Source: Cherax quadricarinatus
Lineage: Eukaryota > Arthropoda > Malacostraca > Decapoda > Parastacidae
DNA length: 64,000 nt
NCBI RefSeq assembly: GCF_038502225.1
Contig: NC_091353.1
Span: forward strand, 3,342,379-3,406,378
Direction of reading: 5' to 3'
A program made the translations under genes and the position numbers. Below are positions 56,690-64,000 of this stretch, in pieces (positions within the stretch are counted from its first letter, which is position 1; each line of letters begins with the position of its first letter). The notes beneath the pieces are model-generated. The model ran no database searches. It saw only the letters and a list, made by a program, of their open reading frames with translations, and was not told the DNA's origin.

Positions 56690-59600
56690 TGCGGATAATG
56701 TTTGTCCATCACGTCATAGCCTCCAGCAGGACTGGTGGATAATGTTTGTCCATCACGTCATAACCTCCAGCAGGACTGGTGGATAATGTTTGTCCATCAC
56801 GTCATAACCTCCGGCAGGACTGGTGGATAATGTTTGTCCATCACGTCATAACCTCCAGCAGGACTGGTGGATAATGTTTGTCCATCACGCCATAACCTCC
56901 AGCAGGACTGGTGGATAATGTTTGTCCATCACGTCATAACCTCCAGCAGGACTGGTGGATAATGTTTGTCCATCACGCCATAACCTCCAGCAGGACTGGT
57001 GGATAATGTTTGTCCATCACGTCATAACCTCCAGCAGGACTGGTGGATAATGTTTGTCCATCACGCCATAACCTCCAGCAGGACTGGTGGATAATGTTTG
57101 GCCATCACGTCATAACCTCCAGCAGGACTGGTGGATAATGTTTGTCCATCACGCCATAACCTCCAGCAGGACTGGTGGATAATGTTTGGCCATCACGCCA
57201 TAACCTCCAGCAGGACTGGTGGATAATGTTTGTCCATCACGCCATAACCTCCAGCAGGACTGGTGGATAATGTTTGGCCATCACGTCATAACCTCCAGCA
57301 GGACTGGTGGATAATGTTTGTCCATCACGCCATAACCTCCAGCAGGACTGGTGGATAATGTTTGGCCATCACGTCATAACCTCCAGCAGGACTGGTGGAT
57401 AATGTTTGGCCATCACGTCATAACCTCCAGCAGGACTGGTGGATAATGTTTGGCCATCACGTCATAACCTCCAGCAGGACTGGTGGATAATGTTTGTCCA
57501 TCACGCCATAACCTCCAGCAGGACTGGTGGATAATGTTTGGCCATCACGCCATAACCTCCAGCAGGACTGGTGGATAATGTTTGGCCATCACGTCATAAC
57601 CTCCAGCAGGACTGGTGGATAATGTTTGTCCATCACGCCATAACCTCCAGCAGGACTGGTGGATAATGTTTGGCCATCACGTCATAACCTCCAGCAGGAC
57701 TGGTGGATAATGTTTGTCCATCACGCCATAACCTCCAGCAGGACTGGTGGATAATGTTTGGCCATCACGCCATAACCTCCAGCAGGACTGGTGGATAATG
57801 TTTGGCCATCACGTCATAACCTCCAGCAGGACTGGTGGATAATGTTTGTCCATCACGCCATAACCTCCAGCAGGACTGGTGGATAATGTTTGGCCATCAC
57901 GTCATAACCTCCAGCAGGACTGGTGGATAATGTTTGTCCATCACGTCATAACCTCCAGCAGGACTGGTGGATAATGTTTGTCCATCGCGTCATAACCTCC
58001 AGCAGGACTGGTGGATAATGTTTGTCCATCACGTCATAACCTCCAGCAGGACTGGTGGATAATGTTTGGCCATCACGTCATAACCTCCAGCAGGACTGGT
58101 GGATAATGTTTGTCCATCACGTCATAACCTCCAGCAGGACTGGTGGATAATGTTTGGCCATCACGTCATAACCTCCAGCAGGACTGGTGGATAATGTTTG
58201 GCCATCACGTCATAACCTCCAGCAGGACTGGTGGATAATGTTTGGCCATCACGCCATAACCTCCAGCAGGACTGGTGGATAATGTTTGTCCATCACGCCA
58301 TAACCTCCAGCAGGACTGGTGGATAATGTTTGGCCATCACGTCATAACCTCCAGCAGGACTGGTGGATAATGTTTGTCCATCACGTCATAACCTCCAGCA
58401 GGACTGGTGGATAATGTTTGTCCATCGCGTCATAACCTCCAGCAGGACTGGTGGATAATGTTTGGCCATCACGTCATAACCTCCAGCAGGACTGGTGGAT
58501 AATGTTTGGCCATCACGTCATAACCTCCAGCAGGACTGGTGGATAATGTTTGTCCATCACGTCATAACCTCCAGCAGGACTGGTGGATAATGTTTGGCCA
58601 TCACGTCATAACCTCCAGCAAGACTGGTGGATAATGTTTGTCCATCACGTCATAACCTCCAGCAGGACTGGTGGATAATGTTTGTCCATCACGTCATAAC
58701 CTCCAGCAGGACTGGTGGATAATGTTTGGCCATCACGTCATAACCTCCAGCAGGACTGGTGGATAATGTTTGGCCATCACGTCATAACCTCCAGCAGGAC
58801 TGGTGGATAATGTTTGTCCATCACGTCATAACCTCCAGCAGGACTGGTGGATAATGTTTGGCCATCACGTCATAACCTCCAGCAGGACTGGTGGATAATG
58901 TTTGGCCATCACGTCATAACCTCCAGCAGGACTAGTGGATAATGTTTGTCCATCACGCCATAACCTCCAGCAGGACTGGTGGATAATGTTTGTCCATCGC
59001 GTCATAACCTCCAGCAGGACTGGTGGATAATGTTTGTCCATCACGTCATAACCTCCAGCAGGACTGGTGGATAATGTTTGGCCATCACGTCATAACCTCC
59101 AGCAGGACTGGTGGATAATGTTTGGCCATCACGTCATAACCTCCAGCAGGACTAGTGGATAATGTTTGTCCATCACGCCATAACCTCCAGCAGGACTGGT
59201 GGATAATGTTTGTCCATCGCGTCATAACCTCCAGCAGGACTGGTGGATAATGTTTGTCCATCACGTCATAACCTCCAGCAGGACTGGTGGATAATGTTTG
59301 GCCATCACGTCATAACCTCCAGCAGGACTGGTGGATAATGTTTGGCCATCACGTCATAACCTCCAGCAGGACTGGTGGATAATGTTTGTCCATCACGTCA
59401 TAACCTCCAGCAGGACTGGTGGATAATGTTTGGCCATCACGTCATAACCTCCAGCAGGACTAGTGGATAATGTTTGTCCATCACGCCATAACCTCCAGCA
59501 GGACTGGTGGATAATGTTTGGCCATCACGTCATAACCTCCAGCAGGACTGGTGGATAATGTTTGTCCATCACGTCATAACCTCCAGCAGGACTGGTGGAT

Positions 59601-61540
59601 AATGTTTGGCCATCACGTCATAACCTCCAGCAGGACTGGTGGATAATGTTTGGCCATCACGTCATAACCTCCAGCAGGACTGGTGGATAATGTTTGGCCA
59701 TCACGTCATAACCTCCAGCAGGACTGGTGGATAATGTTTGTCCATCACGTCATAACCTCCAGCAGGACTGGTGGATAATGTTTGGCCATCGCGTCATAAC
59801 CTCCAGCAGGACTGGTGGATAATGTTTGTCCATCGCGTCATAACCTCCAGCAGGACTGGTGGATAATGTTTGGCCATCACGTCATAACCTCCAGCAGGAC
59901 TAGTGGATAATGTTTGTCCATCACGCCATAACCTCCAGCAGGACTGGTGGATAATGTTTGTCCATCACGTCATAACCTCCAGCAGGACTGGTGGATAATG
60001 TTTGTCCATCACGTCATAACCTCCAGCAGGACTAGTGGATAATGTTTGTCCATCACGCCATAACCTCCAGCAGGACTGGTGGATAATGTTTGGCCATCAC
60101 GTCATAACCTCCAGCAGGACTGGTGGATAATGTTTGTCCATCACGTCATAACCTCCAGCAGGACTGGTGGATAATGTTTGGCCATCACGTCATAACCTCC
60201 AGCAGGACTGGTGGATAATGTTTGTCCATCACGTCATAACCTCCAGCAGGACTGGTGGATAATGTTTGGCCATCACGTCATAACCTCCAGCAGGACTGGT
60301 GGATAATGTTTGGCCATCACATCATAACCTCCAACAGGACTGGTGGATAATGTTTGTCCATCACGTCATAACCTCCAGCAGGACTGGTGGATAATGTTTG
60401 GCCATCGCGTCATAACCTCCAACAGGACTGGTGGATAATGTTTGGCCATCGCGTCATAACCTCCAGCAGGACGGGTGGATAATGTTTGGCCATCACGTCA
60501 TAACCTCCAGCAGGACTGGTGGATAATGTTTGTCCATCACGTCATAACCTCCAGCAGGACTGGTGGATAATGTTTGGCCATCACGTCATAACCTCCAGCA
60601 GGACTGGTGGATAATGTTTGGCCATCACGTCATAACCTCCAGCAGGACTGGTGGATAATGTTTGTCCATCACGTCATAACCTCCAGCAGGACTGGTGGAT
60701 AATGTTTGGCCATCACGTCATAACCTCCAGCAGGACTGGTGGATAATGTTTGGCCATCACGTCATAACCTCCAGCAGGACTGGTGGATAATGTTTGGCCA
60801 TCACGTCATAACCTCCAGCAGGACTGGTGGATAATGTTTGGCCATCACGTCATAACCTCCAGCAGGACTGGTGGATAATGTTTGTCCATCACGTCATAAC
60901 CTTCAGCAGGACTGGTGGATAATGTTTGGCCATCACGTCATAACCTCCAGCAGGACTGGTGGATAATGTTTGTCCATCACGTCATAACCTCCAGCAGGAC
61001 TGGTGGATAATGTTTGGCCATCACGTCATAACCTCCAGCAGGACTGGTGGATAATGTTTGGCCATCACGTCATAACCTCCAGCAGGACTGGTGGATAATG
61101 TTTGGCCATCGCGTCATAACCTCCAGCAGGACTGGTGGATAATGTTTGGCCATCACGTCATAACCTCCAGCAGGACTGGTGGATAATGTTTGGCCATCAC
61201 TTCATAACCTCCAGCAGGACTGGTGGATAGTGTTTGGCCATCACGTCATAAACAGGACTGGTGGATAATGTTTGGCCATCGCGTCATAACCTCCAACAGG
61301 ACTGGTGGATAATGTTTGGCCATCACGTCATAACCTCCAGCAGGACTGGTGGATAATGTTTGGCCATCACGTCATAACCTCCAACAGGACTGGTGGATAA
61401 TGTTTGGCCATCACGTCATAACCTCCAGCAGGACTGGTGGATAATGTTTGGCCATCACGTCATAACCTCCAACAGGACTGGTGGATAATGTTTGTCCATC
61501 ACGTCATAACCTCCAGCAGGACTGGTGGATAATGTTTTCA
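56690..61540. repeat. 44-bp satellite, about 110 units
   Basis: The unit is GGATAATGTTTGTCCATCAC, then GTCATAACCTCCAGC, then AGGACTGGT. Variants are TTTGTCC/TTTGGCC, CACGTC/CACGCC/CGCGTC and a rare ACTAGTGG. The TTTGGCC type becomes common to the right. One deleted unit occurs at about 61240-61255. 44 is not a multiple of three and no long ORF exists. Confidence 0.96.
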
Positions 61541-61666
61541 GCAGGTCTGTAGTTATAAAGGATATCTCTCACAGCAGCAGTTTCTTACACAGGATATTAT
61601 TTCGTGCAGGGTGAATACCTACACAGGATGTGTCTTCCAGCAGGTCCACAGGTTTCCAATAAACAA

Positions 61667-61787
61667 TTTTCCCCAGGATGCGACCCATGACAGTCAGCTG
61701 ACACTCAGGCACCTATTTTTACCTTTGTGTAGGCACGGGGATAATTAAATATCTCCTTACGTTTCCCCCATGCTTGTGACTCTACCC

Positions 61788-61790
<3 letters not shown>
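61667..61790 (-). mobile_element. SINE fragment, minus strand
   Basis: CCCCAGGATGCGACCCATGA and the later GGCACCTATTTTTACC are the reverse of the SINE body. The head is decayed. The sequence before it (61541-61666) shows no gene. Confidence 0.65.

Positions 61791-61821
<31 letters not shown>
61791..61821. repeat. (GA)n microsatellite
   Basis: A short GA run between two SINE pieces. Confidence 0.95.
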
Positions 61822-61823
<2 letters not shown>

Positions 61824-62049
61824 AGCCTGGTGGCAAAAAGTCGCTTCACACGTTGAGGGTATCCGAGTTTGATTCCCGGCGAGGGTGGAAGCATTGGGCG
61901 TGTTTCCTTACACCGGTTGTCTGTGTTCACCCATTAGGAAAATGGGTACCTAGGAGTTAGTGGACTGGTGTGGGTCGCATCCTGGGACAAAACTGACCTA
62001 ATTTGCGGGAAATGCTCTACACAACAAGTGACTTTCTATATAATAGTAT
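61822..62049 (+). mobile_element. tRNA-derived SINE, subfamily 2
   Basis: A degenerate B box (AGTTTGATTCCCGGCG), the body GGTGTGGGTCGCATCCTGG, and the subfamily 2 tail CTAATTTGCGGGAAATGCTC are present. Confidence 0.78.
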
Positions 62050-62069
62050 GTCACTGATGTCAGTTATGG

Positions 62070-62137
62070 TCTGTATACCTTGTACATGTACTTGTATACC
62101 TTGTACATGTACTTGTATACCTTGTACATGTACTTGT
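62070..62137. repeat. 21-bp repeat, three copies
   Basis: TGTATACCTTGTACATGTAC recurs three times. The surrounding ORF of 95 codons has no other support. Confidence 0.85.
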
Positions 62138-62387
62138 GGAAAGAAAGATATTCCTGAAGGACAGGACGTAGGAAACAGGGAGACAGTAACAGGTATTACT
62201 GGACTGGAAACACCAGACGAAATTGCGAGAAACCCTTCACCTGATTACAGAGCCTTTTATCTGATTACAGAGAGCCTTTTACCTGATTAAGAAAAAGGTT
62301 TTAGCTAATTACTGCGGTAGAGTTAAGGTTCTATTTATCATGTTAAAATAAATCTTGGAAGGAAGGTTGTTATGTATAACTTGTTGT

Positions 62388-62755
62388 CTCTTTCTGGAGG
62401 ACAGGAGGGATAGGGGACATTATAACAACATATAAAATACCGAGAGGAATTGACAGTGTGGATAGGGACAGAATGTTTTAGAGAGGTAACACAGCATTAA
62501 GGAGTCACAACTGGAAGTTGAAAACTCAGATGAGTCACAGGGATGTTAGGAAGTATTGTTTCAGTAATAGAGTTGTGAGGAAGTGGAACAATCTGGAGAG
62601 TGATGTAGTGCAGGCAGGATCCATACATAGCTTTAAGAAGAGGTATGATAAAGGTCATGGAGCAGAGAGAGAGTGGACCTAGTAGCGACTAGCAAAGAGG
62701 CACGGCCAGGAGCTGTGAATCAACACCTGCAACCACATTTAGGCGAGTACACAGC
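62388..62755 (+). pseudogene. LINE A 3' fragment (A4)
   Basis: It matches LINE A from the GGACAGGAGGGATAGGGGAC block (the RRDRGDMI region) to the 3' UTR. The stop lies in GTGGACCTAG and the tail carries one TTTAGGCGAGTAC. A TAG in the GAATGTTTTAG region and point changes make it non-coding. It is older than A1-A3. The 250 bp before it shows no gene. Confidence 0.88.
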
Positions 62756-62778
62756 CATAAATACATTTTAGCACTGTC

Positions 62779-64000
62779 CCCTCCCTCAGTCCCTCCCTCC
62801 TAGCCATGAGAGGACATGGCCTCCCTCAGTCCCTCCCTCCTAGCCATGAGAGGAGAGGACCTCCCTCAGTCCCTCCCTCCTAGCCATGAGAGGAGAGGAC
62901 CTCCCTCAGTCCCTCCCTCCTAGCCATGAGAGGAGAGGGCCTCCCTCAGTCCCTCCCTCCTAGCCATGAGAGGAGAGGGCCTCCCTCAGTCCCTCCCTCC
63001 TAGCCATGAGAGGAGAGGACCTCCCTCAGTCCCTCCCTCCTAGCCATGAGAGGAGAGGGCCTCCCTCAGTCCCTCCCTCCTAGCCATGAGAGGAGAGGAC
63101 CTCCCTCAGTCCCTCCCTCCTAGCCATGAGAGGAGAGGACCTCCCTCAGTCCCTCCCTCCTAGCCATGAGAGGAGAGGGCCTCCCTCAGTCCCTCCCTCC
63201 TAGCCATGAGAGGACATGGCCTCCCTCAGTCCCTCCCTCCTAGCCATGAGAGGAGAGGACCTCCCTCAGTCCCTCCCTCCTAGCCATGAGAGGAGAGGAC
63301 CTCCCTCAGTCCCTCCCTCCTAGCCATGAGAGGAGAGGACCTCCCTCAGTCCCTCCCTCCTAGCCATGAGAGGAGATGGCCTCCCTCAGTCCCTCCCTCC
63401 TAGCCATGAGAGGAGAGGGCCTCCCTCAGTCCCTCCCTCCTAGCCATGAGAGGAGAGGGCCTCCCTCAGTCCCTCCCTCCTAGCCATGAGAGGAGAGGGC
63501 CTCCCTCAGTCCCTCCCTCCTAGCCATGAGAGGAGAGGGCCTCCCTCAGTCGCTCCCTCCTAGCCATGAGAGGAGAGGGCCTCCCTCAGTCCCTCCCTCC
63601 TAGCCATGAGAGGAGAGGGCCTCCCTCAGTCCCTCCCTCCTAGCCATGAGAGGAGAGGACCTCCCTCAGTCCCTCCCTCCTAGCCATGAGAGGAGAGGAC
63701 CTCCCTCAGTCCCTCCCTCCTAGCCATGAGAGGAGAGGGCCTCCCTCAGTCCCTCCCTCCTAGCCATGAGAGGAGAGGGCCTCCCTCAGTCCCTCCCTCC
63801 TAGCCATGAGAGGAGAGGACCTCCCTCAGTCCCTCCCTCCTAGCCATGAGAGGAGAGGACCTCCCTCAGTCCCTCCCTCCTAGCCATGAGAGGAGAGGAC
63901 CTCCCTCAGTCCCTCCCTCCTAGCCATGAGAGGAGAGGACCTCCCTCAGTCCCTCCCTCCTAGCCATGAGAGGAGAGGGCCTCCCTCAGTCCCTCCCTCC
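62779..64000. repeat. Minisatellite, 40-bp unit, about 30 copies, truncated by window end
   Basis: The unit is CTCCCTCAGTCCCTCCCTCC, then TAGCCATGAGAGGAGAGGAC. Variants at the end (GGAC, GGGC, CATGGC) mark units. The array continues beyond the window. Confidence 0.96.

Noticed and set aside
62003..62290. 95-codon plus-strand ORF
   Set aside because: It starts in a SINE tail and crosses a 21-bp triple repeat, with no recognisable domain.

Overview
This is a eukaryotic, animal window dominated by repeats. The LINE proteins, the tRNA-derived SINE and the arthropod-like SLC7 exon make me think of a decapod crustacean such as a crayfish. That is inference from remembered repeat families, not something the sequence proves. 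By my own addition, tandem arrays cover about 35 kb (roughly 55%) and transposable elements about another third. Only one host-gene segment is convincing: an exon of an LAT-type amino-acid transporter at 51131-51272 (+).

Layout. 1-3630: two head-to-tail, 5'-truncated, broken copies of a CR1/L2-like LINE (family A). 3630-9729: a CA run and then five different minisatellites (about 47, 16, 65, 30 and 26 bp). 8357-25205: what was probably one 26-bp satellite array, now split by a full-length LINE A with both ORFs open (10270-14898, minus) and by LINE B (15577-25054, minus). LINE B carries a solo-LTR-like insertion (17281-24418, TSD TTCAT). That LTR in turn carries an intact full-length Tx1/L1-like LINE C (18208-24188, minus) flanked by perfect 165-bp direct repeats. 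25490-25735: a decayed reverse-transcriptase relic.

25956-33137: a 36-bp array of about 199 units containing an internal 3132-bp duplication. 33138-41300: a 40/42-bp array split by an open LINE B copy (37066-39899) whose junctions are scarless; a paralogous empty site survives near 34205. 41467-44516: 43/45-bp and 14-bp arrays around a LINE B fragment in which a 19-bp piece of coding sequence has itself become a minisatellite. 44883-47576: a SINE cluster inside a LINE relic, a very long GGT/CTG trinucleotide tract, and a hAT-like MITE. 47655-50225: a 26-bp array. 50226-56345: the SLC7 exon, a 38-bp minisatellite that grew from the exon's own splice-donor end, and a 48-bp array. 56359-61540: a LINE B fragment and a 44-bp array. 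61541-64000: SINE pieces, a LINE A tail, and a 40-bp array that runs off the window.

The functional content is mobile: LINE ORF1 proteins (coiled-coil or RRM plus zinc knuckle) and ORF2 proteins (endonuclease plus reverse transcriptase) that copy their RNA into target DNA. The tandem arrays have no evident coding role. The very long ORFs in them arise because the units are multiples of three or lack stops. No RNA gene, CRISPR array or prokaryotic feature is present.
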